Of a stretch of 64,000 nucleotides of DNA, positions 14,401-27,400 are shown piece after piece (positions within the stretch are counted from its first letter, which is position 1; the number at the start of each line of letters is the position of its first letter). The stretch comes from Ricordea florida (lineage: Eukaryota; Cnidaria; Anthozoa; Corallimorpharia; Ricordeidae). Below the pieces are notes generated by a model. The model saw nothing but the letters and a program-made list of their open reading frames with translations, was not told the DNA's origin and made no database searches. Location of the stretch: NCBI GenBank assembly GCA_949710005.1, contig OX453279.1:9612378-9676377 (forward strand), in the 5' to 3' direction. Both the position numbers and the translations under genes were made by a program.

Positions 14401-15633
14401 CGAGCCACAATGCCACTGAAATATAATTATACCTTCTTCAATAAACACTTGCTGTGATTGGCGAGCTGCCAAGCCACTTTGCGTAATACCACTCCAAAAG
14501 TGGCCCTCCATTCTATAGTTGCTTCACAAGCTTTAAATAACAGGCATGTTGACAACTAGGGCATGGGGCCGTTTAGTATAGTATTTGTATCAGCTCTTAC
14601 TAAAACCAACTACAGTGTATAGAATACAAAGTTTGGTTAGGTGATAAGCTAGTTCGGCTAGATTGCAAAATACCTGGCCCATTCATTTACATGCTACAGG
14701 TAGATACCATATAATTTATTACTTTTAATCATTCTTCTCCACCTACGGGTATAGTACGAACTCACAACATGACCAGCTCTTAGTTGGCTTGATAGCTCAG
14801 TTGGTAGAGCACTGCTCCAGTATCGCAGAGGCCATGGGTTCAAATCCCGTTCAGGTCTGAGTTTGTTTTTTTCAGGCTTTAATTTCACAGCTGATTAAGT
14901 TGTGTACATAACTGTGATGGTCAATTAATATCATTACAAATAGATTCCAGTGTTATATGCCTTGTTCTTTGTTCAAAAGCCTCTGACACATGTAAATGAG
15001 TGGGCCAGGGATTCTGCAATCGCTCCGCCAGTTCTTAATAATACAGTATTTAATTACCACTACCAGTAACTGTGGTGAATGAAAGTGGAAGACTAAAGCA
15101 TACTACTGACACATTTTACTTAATCATGCAACATTTGCTGCGGATTCTGAGGATACAACTACCCATTAACGTAATAAGTGTGGAAAGCAAGACAATTAGG
15201 AAAGAGTATAGGAGATGGAAGTCGCCGGTAAAACTTACGTTTCGATGGAATTTGCTGAATGAATGGAACATGTAGAAGCGATGCACGTACACGATAGCGG
15301 TATTGATGGTCAGTTGACTCCTACATAACAGAGTTAAGGAATGTAACAATGAAGGACCTTAAAAGTTTCCAGAAAAGAATAGTAAAAATATTTGGCATGA
15401 TAAAGCAAATATCGTGATGTAACAGACATGCAATTGCAATTAAGAAAGGCGAGCAATAAATCGCGAGGATACACAGAAAGGCGTTGTCCCATATCTTGAA
15501 TAAGCGTTGCTGACTGTTGCCTGTAACTCTGCTCTTTTTCTGTATCGATCCCGTTCTTTCTAGACGGTGTATTTTGCAGTTCTTCTTTAGTGAAGTAGAA
15601 CCGATCTGTAGTACTCACAGCGCTGACCGCCAT
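5497..15633 (-). CDS. CCNT: cyclin T (P-TEFb regulatory subunit), complete, 10 exons
   Basis: Cyclin T pairs with CDK9 to form P-TEFb, the nuclear kinase that phosphorylates RNA polymerase II and pausing factors to release elongation. Exons, in order of translation, are 15633-15473, 15320-15239, 11774-11646, 10745-10685, 10426-10364, 9118-9073, 7872-7782, 7472-7400, 7091-7009 and 6717-5497. All phases agree and give 669 residues, near the 726-730 of human CCNT1/2. Family hallmarks are [15 protein letters not shown] near the start, [77 protein letters not shown] and DGKDWWEY across the two cyclin folds (about residues 5-260). The large last exon codes for a disordered tail with a His/Ser/Lys-rich stretch (about 420-545), as in vertebrate cyclin T, and polyproline runs reaching the C-terminus. 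The exon 9 donor is GC, not GT. The start is the first ATG of exon 1, inside CCAAGATGGCGG, 120 bp from the divergent UBR3 start. MITEs fill the introns. Confidence 0.95.
6718..7008 (-). other. CCNT: GC-AG intron in cyclin T
   Basis: Read on the minus strand, exon 9 ends AAG and the intron begins GCAAGT; the acceptor is TTGCAG before GGTGTT. The surrounding AAG|GCAAGT is the strong context expected of GC donors. The phase 0 join gives ...SVANLKGVVPHSK..., so the reading is consistent. Confidence 0.75.
8142..8281. mobile_element. hairpin MITE, GTTATTTACCGGGC type
   Basis: GTTATTTACCGGGC at the left returns as GCCCGGTATTAAATAAC at the right. Inside, AGGTCTGTATGG pairs with CTATACAGACC and GGTCTTGAGTAC with GTACTCAAGACC, so the unit can fold into one long stem. 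A degenerate relative starts at about 60115 (AACCGAGCAGGAGGTCTGTATGG). It lies in a cyclin T intron. Confidence 0.75.
9585..9712. mobile_element. MITE with AACCYTTTAAGCCCC inverted repeats, copy 1
   Basis: TTAACCTTTTAAGCCCC at the left matches GGGGCTTAAAGGGTTAA at the right, a 17-bp terminal inverted repeat (TIR). An internal near-duplication of AAAATCGTCTRGCRTTAGCC is visible. A second, longer relative lies at 43011-43222. Confidence 0.7.
9762..10087. mobile_element. foldback element, GTTRCAGGTCATTTTG arms
   Basis: GTTACAGGTCATTTTGTTCC at the left pairs with an inverted copy ending in CTGCAAC at the right. The arms are over 100 bp long and contain repeated TTGTTTCAACCTAGG motifs. The inner part (AGGTCATCCAATACAGAAA, ACATTCATTAAAGC) is shared with the palindrome at 34008-34166. 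Both ends abut TATA sequence. See the family finding. Confidence 0.75.
10096..10221. mobile_element. small foldback element, GTTRTRGTTCARTTTTAT arms
   Basis: GTTATGGTTCAATTTTAT at the left and its inverted partner ending CTACAAC at the right bound about 126 bp. TTGGTTTAAATTTTC pairs with GAAAACCAAATTTGAACCAA. It sits 8 bp from the preceding foldback element. Confidence 0.65.
12121..13043. mobile_element. non-autonomous TIR element, TACCGTATTTTCCGG termini
   Basis: TACCGTATTTTCCGGTGTAT at the left is exactly inverted at the right end (13024-13043). GGTGTATAAGTCGA occurs twice near the left end and again inside the right end. No transposase is visible in the 920 bp, so it must rely on an enzyme supplied elsewhere. 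It lies in cyclin T intron 2. Confidence 0.85.
13978..14008. repeat. poly-G / purine tract
   Basis: About 20 consecutive G are followed by an AG-rich tail in cyclin T intron 2. This is simple sequence; the minus-strand ORFs reading through it as polyproline are spurious. Confidence 0.7.
14267..14520. mobile_element. MITE with AACTATAGAATRC TIRs
   Basis: AACTATAGAATACGGGGCC at the left matches the inverse of GGCCCTCCATTCTATAGTT at the right, and both are followed by CACTTTT. The interior repeats CTTGCCAGTCAAA-like and GGCGAGCTGCCAAGCCAC-like blocks. The element has no coding content. Confidence 0.75.
14784..14859 (+). repeat. tRNA-derived SINE head (tRNA-like)
   Basis: There is an intact A box (TAGCTCAGTTGGTAGAGCA) and B box (GGTTCAAATCC) at tRNA spacing, with a short CTGC/GCAG stem in the anticodon region. 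The acceptor arm does not form well, so I call it a tRNA-derived SINE fragment rather than a functional tRNA gene. The antisense reads as the familiar spurious RDLNPWPL...ALPTELS peptide of such repeats. Confidence 0.65.
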
Positions 15634-15753
15634 CTTGGAACTGCAACAAGCTCACCACGCATGCGCCAAATACTCGTTCCAGTCCTCGCACGATGGCGAT
15701 TCCCAACAATCCATGACGCAAAGCACCACAGCAACAACAATGAACTTAGCAAA
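15634..15753. promoter_or_regulatory. probable bidirectional promoter between cyclin T and UBR3
   Basis: Only 120 bp separate the two divergent start codons. CCGCCATCTTGG (15629-15640) spans the cyclin T start and AAAATGGCGG (15751-15760) spans the UBR3 start; both match the YY1 consensus AAnATGGCGGC. A CACGCATGCGCC resembling an NRF-1 site lies at about 15655-15666. No TATA box is seen. This is the layout of a housekeeping, YY1/NRF-1-type bidirectional promoter, though transcription starts themselves are not visible. Confidence 0.6.
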
Positions 15754-18438
15754 ATGGCGGATTGCTCAGTGAGGGCAAAACAAAGCACTGCCGCCAATTT
15801 CAAGGCTCACTGCCATACAGAGAAGGGAAAAAGTGAAATTAGAGCCTTCTTAGATGGTGTGCTTAGTCTTCAACATCCGTTTGACACTGAAAGACAAGAC
15901 TGGTGTTCATGGCTGATAGCAGGAGGGAGGCCTCCAGAGGAATTTAAACATGTCTTAAGATCTTATGACACTCCGACAATTTGCGGTCTGGTGTGGAATA
16001 AAAACTTTGTGGCGTATCGTTGTAGAGACTGTGGGATCTCTCCGTGCATGTCATTATGTGCGGACTGTTTTCATGCTGGGAATCACGAAGGCCACGATTT
16101 TAACATGTTTAGGAGCCAGGCCGGCGGTGCTTGTGACTGTGGTGATGAAGATGTTATGAGGAAGGAGGGGTATGCATTTAGTTATGGCAGCTTACAGTTT
16201 GCTGCTTGTTACAGGAAAATCAATAGCTCATTATTTTATTGCATAAAATCGTTTGTAAATTCTTTACCTTAAAAGTCTCGGACGTGAATTCAGTTGAAAT
16301 ACCTGTACTAGTTTATTTTAAGAATAATAATTATTTTTCTCGAACTCAATTTAGGTTGGAGGTTTTTTTTATTTTGTTTTGGTGCAGCCACACTGATGCT
16401 CTTTTGTGTTAATATTTATATCTAAGGCCATAAAAATGGACTGTAACATTTTATATATTTTTGACCCTTACAGCCTTAAGGCTGATAGAAGTTTGATACC
16501 TTTTTTTTCTTCTGCAAATTTGATTTTAGGGTTAAACTTTCAATGGATTTAAAAGTTTTGTTTGCTCCAAATTGCTTGCTTTTCTTCATTCAAGGCAGAT
16601 TAAATCAAGAATTTTATGGTTTAAATGATATGGTACTCTGCCTGGAATTTGAGAGATGATTTTTTTTTATAACCCTATATAAGTTAAGAATACTTTTTTA
16701 AGAATTAGTCTTATCTAAACTTGCAGTGTAAATACTATAGTTATTAGTTAAACTCTGGTAAGTCGAACTCTGAAGAGAAAGAATGCAGTTCTAGTTAGCA
16801 AGGGTTTATATGATTGGTGTTGAATATTCATTAGGCCATAGTATACAGCACAGTGCAAATTAAACTTGTCTTGTCAGAAAGTGTAACATGTTTATGCATT
16901 CTTATGATGAAACAGTACTGTGGCTGTAACTCACTCACATGTACATACTGTAGGCGTACAGGTGGGAGGGGGAGGGTGTGCTGGCCCCACCCCTCTCCCC
17001 CCAAAAAAATTGAGGCAACTTGGATTGTTTTGGGCATGAAAAATAATTTAATTTGAATTACTGCAGAATTCAAGTTATCAGAGTTCAGGTTAACAGAGTC
17101 AAGGTGACTGAAAAGTGGGGTCAATTCCAAGGGAAATGGGAGTTTGATTTAGCAGGGGAGTTCAAGTTACCCTAGTGCAGGTAACAGGGATTCTGCTGTG
17201 CATACAACTAATTATTAATTGGGGCTTGCATTTTTATCTTAGCATTGTATTTTCTTTATGAAAGTTACATATGTACCAATATTGCTACATCTCATACATG
17301 TACACTGTAGATGTTGGATGAAGTTATTGATCAGTTATGCCAAGTCATTGTTGATGCTAAGGTAAAGGCGCACAGAACTGGAGCTTATCCTGGTTTCTGA
17401 AGCATGAGGCACCTGGGAGTAAATTTTACTCTCCCCAGGATGGGATGCTAGTCCAACACAGGGTTATCCCCAGCATTCTATCTCTGGTACCCAATTATAC
17501 ACCTGAGTGGAAAGAGACAGTGTGGAGTGAAGTTTCTTGTCTAAGGGAACAACATAGTGCCACTACCAGGGTTTGAACTCTAGACCTCTTGCTTGGAAGT
17601 CTGACACCCTAATCACTACACTACCGTGTATCGACATGCCAAAGACAATATGATAATATTGACTATGACATCCTAATTTAAAAATAGTTGTCTAATACAC
17701 TTTGTTGTTGGAGAACCTTGAAAGTAGATTCTTAGCAGTGATAAAATGATTCCCTGTAGACATGTACATCCACTGAATTTCCATGTGCACTCACTGGTAT
17801 TATACAAGTGGCACTAGGCTTTTGGCAACTGCATTGTAATGATTATGAAACTCCTTTCAGCTGAGCTTCAGAGACTACTGATTACAGCTTCACATGTTTG
17901 CATTTTCTTTTGATAGTCTAATTGCTTTGTTTCCTGTTAAGGTTTTGTGACCGTCATGGAGCAAAGGACACTGAGCCACGCACACCACCTCCAGAACTTT
18001 TGGCTATGGCACACATTGTTGTCCTACGGCTCTGTATCAGATTATACCAGCAGTTAAAAGAACTGTATCCTGAGGCATTAGGTGTGTTCACTCATGTAAC
18101 TGTCTATGATAATAATTATTATCATTATAGAGTTATTTATAACTGGGATTTCATAAACCATTGGACTACAGGAAACCACTAAGTGCTTGTCATACATGTC
18201 AATGAGTGTCCTGTTCGTTCCTTGTCACAAACTAATAATTATTAGTATCACCTAACTAGTGGACTAATGCAAATGCCACAATCTGATTGGCTACACTACT
18301 AGAGGACTATTAGTAATAGTCATTGAGTAGAGAAATTTGTGACGCTTTCTTTTGTTCTATTCCCAATTAAATATTTTTTCAACTGGCATTTGCTAACTTT
18401 ATGATTGCCTTTTCTGTCCGACTAGTTGGGTGATACTA

Positions 18439-18470
<32 letters not shown>

Positions 18471-21400
18471 AGGTCAATAGCCCATTCGGCTGCGCCTCAT
18501 GTGCTATTGACCCATAGTCCTTGGGTCTAATTGTTAATTATTCACTTACATAGCTAGACACTTGTAATATTTTTTGTGAGCTGATAATTTCTTCAATGTG
18601 AAAAGTCAATTATTTTGTTTCTCCAAGTTATTATATTTGATGGAAAAGGTGAACCTTAGTTATTTCTGGGTCATTGGTAGGGTAACGTCATGTGTTTGGC
18701 CCAATTCTCCTACAGTTGTATATAATATTTATACCTGGATTGATGAATATGTGGTAGTAAATAACCAAACTAAGCAGTCAGATTTAATTTATCTTGAATA
18801 TCCCATTGCAGAACCTGTTTTAAGTGACCTGCGAGACGTAGAAGCCTTGGTTGACTTTGTTGTAGTTCTGTGTGACACTAACACATTGAAAACTGTAACA
18901 GCTGAATGCTTGATGATGAAAATTGTTGAGGTGGAAAGAATTTACAAAGAGAGAAAATTTTCATTGTCAGCATCTTCATCGCTTTCTCAGACAACAAGAA
19001 AGGGAAGCTCCACTTCTGTTTCAAGTGTCCTTTCCTCAAACAGCCTTGATGAATATTTGGATAACACTTTCTTGGAATTTTTGATGGACTTTGTTGCGCA
19101 GTTCGAATTTCCACAGAAGATTGTAACATTTCTTTTACATCTTTTACCCAATGCAGAATACAAGGTAGGTAGGGTACCTAACACGCTTAGTGTATAACAT
19201 AGCATTGGGAAAGCGTGCACTATGATTGGCTAATGCGTGTGATCCGTTTGCCCATGGGTTGCATGCTGATGTCAGATTGTGAAGTTGTGAAGTCCTGTGT
19301 TATGAGAGATATGGTAAATGCAGCAGCTTTGCAACCATTGAGTTATGGTCAAAGCTGGGACGTTTGCTAAGCACTCAGTAAGCTAGAGATGTCCCCTGCT
19401 GCGCCTCTAGCATCTCTTATGCTTCATTCATGCTTAGCAAAGTTCTGATCCATACCTTGATGGTTGAATGCTGCACATTAATTACCACTCCTTCAATAGA
19501 CCCTTTTCATAATGATGCTTTATCATGTCTACATGTACCATTATAATTATGTATGTGTATGTTGATTGGCCTTTGTAACCTTGTTAACATGCAAAGAAAA
19601 TATAATGGATTTTTGCATTTAGACATGGTAATAGACAGATTATTAACACACAAAAGAAAAGAATAAATATAGAGGATAGCACTGTAAAAAAGTTCCATGC
19701 ATATTTTAAAGTACAAATATGACTTATTGTTCAATAATTTATTAGCTCTTATTGAATAGTACCATTAGACTGCCATTTTGCATTAGGAGTGTTGAGCAAA
19801 ATCATGCAATATTACATGTACAGAATAAAAGATCAGCTCTGATCTTAAACTTTACTCAATATTGAGGCATAATACGCGGGCAGGGGATGGATAAGAGGAT
19901 ATATTGACCTGTATCCATCTCATTGATATTTTTCTATAGTGATACTGTTGCAGCTCTTTGAATAGTGGAGGTGTTACAGTTTTTTTTTTCCATTACTGTT
20001 GACTTGCTGTATGATAAGCAATTATCCCACAAAATGGCATACATGTAGAATATCTGATACTTGGATGATAAGGCTGAAGGTTAAGATGACTGTAATTTTG
20101 AGATACTGCACAATTAATGTATATCTGGCACAGGATATAATAATATTGTTTGTATTATTCAACAAAAACTGGTTTTACTTGATTTCTCTATATTTTTGTT
20201 TTCTTACAAGTGCTTTTGTGACTCTCTTCAACCCTGCTAGTGTTTATATCATTTCTTCTTATAAAACTACCTATATCACTGCTGCACAATATCTGTCATG
20301 CAAGGCTGCAAATAACAGTCAGTCATCAGACAATTGTCCGGTAAATTTGACGTTTTGACCGGCGAAATATTTGTCTGGTCTGTCACTCTGACCGGGCACT
20401 TTTGATGATCATACTTTACTCTGAGGAGAGTCTTTTTAAGTGCGACATCAGTGAAGACTGATCAGTGAACTAATACAACTGTTACAGCTCCTGTCTGTGA
20501 TTAATATTGTGCAATTAAAGCAGTGAAATAGATTGTTTTGTTGAATTCTTAGTTTTGCTCTTTCATTTGGAATTTTTTTGTCCGACCAGATTGTTTCCTT
20601 GTCAGGTCAGGTGTGGTCTTTGACCTGACAAATGACCTGCCTACGAAAAAAATTATTTGCAGCCTTGGTCATGTACATGTCCATTTATGAATGATATTTG
20701 TGAATCTTTTGTTGTACCAGGAAGCCTTTACTCGAGTGTTCTGTCAACACTATCAGAAGATAGCAAAAACGCTGGTCTCCAGTAGTGACCCTCACAATGT
20801 GGAGCAGTTGTCAAATCGGGTGGTGCATGTCAGCGTACAGTTATTTAGTAACAAGATCTTGGCAGAGAAGGTTGTGAGAGAGCAAAATCTTCTGCATGTT
20901 ATGGTGAAGGTTTTGCATGACATGATGAGACCAGCACTGGAAACCTTCAAGAGAGGAGGTATACCATATGGTATATTTATAGGCATGTCTTGTAGAAAGC
21001 CTTAAGCAGAGGTATCAGTATACATGTAAAGACCTTGAAAATCTCTGAAATCCTTGTTTAAAAATCCCATACCCAGTTTTCAGCACAGATAGGCTTTAAG
21101 TTAATATTCATGGCCAGTTAAGACATGTATTAAAGAGGGGTAGCACATGTTAAGTATTTGCAATTTTCAATATTCTGAAGATTATTGTGGCCAAATTATG
21201 ATCAATAACCGAGTGGCATTCTGGACAACTGCTGTCAGCTGAGTTGTGCATCGTCCTGATGTTCCAGCATGCAACTTTCAGACCTTTTGGTGAGGGTAAA
21301 ACCCTACTGTATGACAACTTTCAAATTCCTGTTTATTATAACTGAGAAGTTGTTCACTCCTCTTGCCAGTACATGTATATGTTACAGGTTAAATTTGATT

Positions 21401-24400
21401 TCAGGTTAAATTTAATTTAACCTACAGTAGGTTGGTTTGTAATTTCTCTGTCTATATTTATGATAATGAATACCAGGCACAAGTTTAATAAAATTAAAAT
21501 TAATTAGTTCATTAATTTAATTTCATTAAAAATTCAAATTCAATTATTTAACCAAGGTTAAATCAATTTAATAACCTGTTCATACCCCAGGGTTGGTGCA
21601 AAATTTAAATGCAGATATGAGAGCTTAGAATGCACATTCAGTATAATTCTTTTTGAATACAATTTGATGATTGTATGCTTTGAAGAAAAATAGAGAAAGT
21701 TATCGGAGAAAATTCTTTTTAACAAGAGAATAAGAAAGCCGGGTTAAAATTTAACCCTGTCTTTACGCTAATCGGCCTTTGAACAACCTGCCCCTGAAAT
21801 CAAAATAATTTAACCTTTACATACAGTGTATACCCTGTAACATTTTCAGTATACTGTACATGTACACTACTAAGCACGTGACATTTGCTACACCTTTCTT
21901 TATCTTGTGTTATTGCAGATAGAGGTTGTTATCATTTGGTTGTCAACTGTGATGATGCTGCTCTTCGTCACCACTGTCACTGGCCAATTGTCAGTGACTT
22001 CATTAATGTGTTATCACACAAGTCAATAGCAGAAATCTTTATGCAAAATGTTGACCTCGTAAAGCAGTGGATGTCGTTCATTGGATTTCTGACTGGTAAG
22101 TTAAACAATATAATTACTGTTAGCCATTTGTGTCCTCTTAAGTAATGGTCTGCGTAAGAACTAGGCAAAAGAACAATAGGCTAGTGCAATAGCTCTAACT
22201 TTTGATTGGCGCATAGAACAATGCTAATATTTGACCGTGAGGTAGACAGGAGGGACCTGGGGAAAACTAAGGAGAAAAATGTTGTTTATGTCGGGTTTTT
22301 CATTGTTTTTTCGGCGATTTTTGGCCGTCCACCAATCAGATTCGTCGATTTAATTGATATTAACAATTAAGAGTTCACACTTTTTAATCGATTTTGCGTT
22401 TGACCTGCCTAGTTCTTACGCGGACCATTACTTAATATATACAGTATCCTGCAGGAGGACGCAGGTCTCTGGATCAAATTGAAATGAGAAAACATTTCAA
22501 TAACATGCGTGAATTCATTCAACTGGTAAAGTTCATACAAATCTCCCATGTGATGATTAAATTAAAATGACAGTTATGATGTGGTTAGGAAATCAATACA
22601 GTCATGACTAAATGTGACCATGAACGGGAAAACGTACCTTAATGCTTATCCGTTAAACGGGTAAAAACTAACGGATAGTTAACGGCCATCAAAGCGTTCT
22701 AACGGTTTGCTTTAATGTTCTAACGGCTAACTAGTTGTGCCTACCAGATCATTAAAGCTTTCTATTGTTTTGTCCTAACGCTCTAACGGCTAGGTAGTTA
22801 TGCCTAACGGATGGTGAAAACGTTCCAACGGTTGTGCAATTTGTTCTAATGGATGGCTGGAACCATTATAAGGCTTAGAAAAAAATCAAACGGATACTGT
22901 GCAAGTTTCTAACGGTTATCTAGACTTCAGCGTTATTATACAGTTTTGACGTATGGATAGCGTGTAGTGGTAGCTTGCAGTCTGATGTTATTGAGCCGCC
23001 GAATATTCTTACAGTCTCGGTACAGCAAACAACGCCTGCATGAAATGTTGATTTCATTGTTCACGAATAAGTAATGGAAGGAACACACAATAATAACTAT
23101 TGCGTCTCACTATCCATTAAACTTCGAAGATTATCGAGATAAGGTTGCACCCAATGACTTTGTAGTCCAATGCAAAGCGGAATTAAGACGACCATTTCGT
23201 GTTGGAGGCGGATTCAACATTATTTTAGAGTCCAAGACATGCGGCTTAGTTCTTATTATGCCCAGATGTGCCACTCAATGCGGGCGTTAACAAACTCGTC
23301 AATGACATGTTTTTACTTTGTTCAAATAGTCCTTGGTTGATTGCAAAGATGGCATGGTATGTTTTTCGTTTTGGATTGTGTGATGCTGGCGTTGTTGACA
23401 TTCATTCATGACTTAATTTTTTAGGTCAACAGCGACATCAAAATAATCGTTAAACCTTTCACTGAAACAATCATAGTTCTCATGACTTGATGTAAACAGA
23501 GCGAAGAGCTGCTCTTCGTTTAGGCTCTCGATCATTTTAAGTAATGGTCCGCGCAAGAACTAGGCAGGCCAAACGCAAAATCGATTAAAAGGTGTTAACT
23601 CTTAATTATTAATTTCAATTAAATCGACCAATCTGATTGGTCGATATCAAAAAATCGCCCAAAAAAACAAAGAAAACCGCGACATAAACATCATTTTTTC
23701 ACTTAGTTTTCCCCATGCCACTGTTTTCCACCTCACGGCCAAATTTCAGTATTGTTCTATGCGCCAATCACAAGTTAGAATGGAAAACGTGCAACAAGCG
23801 TGATCCTCATGCGACGCCATCTTGGATTTGCGAACGGAACTTTGAGCTTTCAAGACCTTTTATCAGCGATAGTCGTCATAGTTTTCAAGAAATCTATTTA
23901 TTTTCATACTTTTCGAATATATACATGTTATTTATTTCAAATGTAAAGCAAATTACGTCCAAACACTCGAAAAAATGCCCTTCAAGAGTGGCTGCTGCTG
24001 TCCACAACATGAGGAGTGGGGCTTTGGAAATGTTGGCCTGAAAAAGTTGTTTTCTCTCACCTACCGAGAAGAAAAGTTTTGTGGCACTGGCAAGTGGAGT
24101 CTTTCTGGCCACAAGGAGCGAAGGCGAAAGATATGTGGCTTTTGTCGGGAAAGGATTCAACTCCAAACGAGATGTGAAGAACTTGAGGTAAGCAGAAGAC
24201 AGTGGAAACATTTTCACACGTCCTCACGTGTTACCTATTATTTCTTTCGAAATATTCGTCTATATATTTACTCCTCTTTATTTGATTTTGCTATTTTCTA
24301 GGCTGCTTCATCAAGTCACAATGAAGTTTTCCATGAGCGTAAATTCGAAGAGTCTGAATTCTTCGATGATCCAGTCGAAAGTGACAGTTTCTCGGAGCAT

Positions 24401-27400
24401 TTTGGAGAAAAAGCTTCAGAAGACAAAGCTTGTCAGGTCCCGGAAATCACCCAGAATCGCCAGGGCTACGAATGTGTTGGTCTTCGGAGGAAGATTCACC
24501 TTAGGAATGAAATTATGAGCAAAATAGACCTGCTGCTGGGGAACTACACCTTCCTTGGTGAGCAGGGTACTCAGGCCATCATGAGAGACATTCTTGGTAC
24601 CAAAAAATTCAGAGCTGAGTTTGCTGATGTATTCAATAGCCACCAGAAAGGCAGCAGCGATGATAAACTGTTGAAGTCATTAGCTAAGGACTACATTGCA
24701 GCCAAAGATAAAGACGGCAGCCGATTGATACGGGCACAGGGTGCAAAAGTAACCAGCAAACTTCTCATTGGTGACAGCATAAAAGGAAGTAACTTGAATG
24801 TGAGTGGAGTGGGACAAGGAAGAAATCGAGTTGAGACTGCACGAGCTATTGGACGAGTCAGTAAGTTTGGGGATGAACGTAGAAGGCTGTTGTCAATTGT
24901 AGCCCAAGACTTCTCTAGGTCTGAAATTCAGACGTATTTTCCTTGCTCAAAGAGCACCATCACTGCAGCAAGAGTGCATGCCATATTGTTTGGAAAAGGT
25001 GGTGCCCCCCGCGATGGTCTTTCGTTTACTAGGCAGGCAGTAAGCCCAGAAATCATACACGAATTTCAAAATTTCATCAACCAAGATGATATCTCAAGGC
25101 CTTCTTCGTGTAGAAGTGTGCTTGTTTATGGAAAGGAAACTGGGATCAGATACTGGCAGTGTGATATCAAAAATGTTATCCAGCAATATCAGCTGAAGTT
25201 CCCTGATGGTCTGAAGAGGACCTACATTTATTCTCATCTGCCAAGGAATTTTAGAATGAACACGATGCTGGCAGGCCTTTGCAACCTGTGTGATGACTTT
25301 GGTCATTCTAACTTTGAATCCATGCAGCTACTCCTAGATGACCTCAAAAAGGATGGTCTGCTACATGCCGCTGCTCATTCTGAATTTGTCTCAAGCACAA
25401 GACAGTACCAAAAGTTTCTGAAGGTGGAATTTCCCAAAGAGGTAAGCAGAAATACAGTACAATATTGGTATTATTTGAAAAATGCTGAATTTGTAGCTAG
25501 GGATGGACAGTGAAATCTAAAGTGGTCTGTCACTGACTAATGTACTGGATGTTATGAACTTTGTACATAGTTTTTTGTACATTAGTCAACATCAGACAAG
25601 TTCATTTTCATCAAGGAACGATTGTTTAAGCAATGGATAAGGGAAAGCTTTTACTTCGGAAAACTAAACATGTTCAATTTGTGCAACAATTTATAAATAA
25701 ATGAATTGAAATTGATAAAGAAATTAACTTATCGGAACATTGTTCTCAACGTGTAGACCTGTGTATTGTGTAATGTGCCTTGAAAACTGGGGTTTAGGTA
25801 AATGGTATCAAAAAACATTGAACAGTTTAGATTTGGTTGAAGCTGATGTTTTCTTAATACCAGGCTGTCAAACATCTTTCCAAAAGTTCATTGAATATTG
25901 ATCCTTTTGATAAAATGAATAATTATGACAAGATAGATTTGCCCTGAGGAAAATCGGCCAGCCTTGTGGTCTTGTAGGGCAATGCTTTGGCTGTTTATTA
26001 TGGGTCAGGCTCATGTAGCATCGCCTGCAAGGTCTTGCATGAATGGGTTGCTTTCTGTCAAATGAATAATAGAACAAATAACAGGAAACAGTGGCTTCTG
26101 CCAGTAGTGCCAGTGGGATTACTAGCTTACATGAGACCATAGACCATCATCTGTAATTAGCTGCCTGTATTGTTTTTCCCTTTTTTGTTTAGCTGGAGAG
26201 GCATTCTGCTTGTGCTGAGTTCTGTTTGGATTTTGCTCTGGGGCACTGTTCCAGGGAACACAACCAGCATTCTTCCAAAGTAGATGAATTTCACAAGATC
26301 AGGAAAGGTGTGGAAGAAGCTCTGGAACAAATTTCTGATCTGCCCAAAAAGGCTTCCTTCTCCAAGTCCTGGGAACAAATTATTTCGAACCATAAGGAGT
26401 ATCTTGCACACATTGTCCGCACAAAACACCAGGGAAGCTACTATCGCTATGTTCTTGCAAACCTTTGTCCTGGTGAGATTGTTGTAATCATTGATTACAA
26501 GATGAAAGTTGAACTGGGCCTGAGGACTCGTGAAAACCAACGAGAGTGGTACGGAAAGAGGGGGATTTCTCTTCATGGTTTCCTAGTAATTGCACAGGTT
26601 AGTTCTTTGCTGGAACCTAACTTTATGTACATTTGCATATAACCCTTTTGATATTGTAAACTTGTACATCCCATTTGATTTTAATTCATTTGTTTGATTA
26701 TTTTTATGTCTTAGGTTGCGGAGGGACAGAGAAAGACAGAAGTCATCGACTTGTGGTCCGAAGATACTAAGCAGGATGCCTGGTTTACCCAGAGTGCCCT
26801 TGACATTGGGTTCAGATGGTTGGAAACTGTGTACCCGGGATTTTCAGTGTACTTGTTTTCTGGTAGGCTTATTTTTAAAGAAAAAATGTAGTTCCTGAAC
26901 AAGTTATGCAGTAACATGTAATAGTAGCTTGTCAACATGATGTGGGGCACATAGTGTCATAATTTGTTCTTTGTTTCCATTACAAAACTAAAAAGGTTTT
27001 TTCCTAGTTCTTTACATAATAGATTTAAAGAAATAGATAATGTTAATAAATATATTATAAAATTAATGAATTTGACTTGTTTTGTTTAGACAAGCTATAG
27101 GTTGTCAACTTTTTGTTATTGTTTTGCTGCTGTTTGAATTTTCCAAACTTTCGTATATAGATCTGTAATCATCACCTGAAAGAAACGAAAGGCAAAGAGA
27201 ATCAAATAGTCTCTAATTTTCTAAGCTATATGTATATGTTGTGATTTAAATTTATCTTTGGTTTAAAATTTTTTAAACCAGTTTGATTTTTATTTTTCAT
27301 TGTCTCGTGGTCATTATTATAATCTGAAACAAAGGGAAATAAAAATCAAACTGGTTTGAAAAATTTTAAACCAGAGATACATTCAAACCACAACATATAT

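Noticed and set aside
14784-14859. Functional tRNA gene
   Set aside because: A and B boxes are good, but the acceptor and anticodon arms do not pair properly. Related heads at 1500, 39146 and 58416 are attached to SINE bodies or are decayed.
15517-15753. N-terminal extension of UBR3 from an upstream in-frame ATG
   Set aside because: That stretch is antisense to cyclin T exon 1 and has no UBR3 similarity. MADCSV in a YY1/Kozak-like context is the more likely start.
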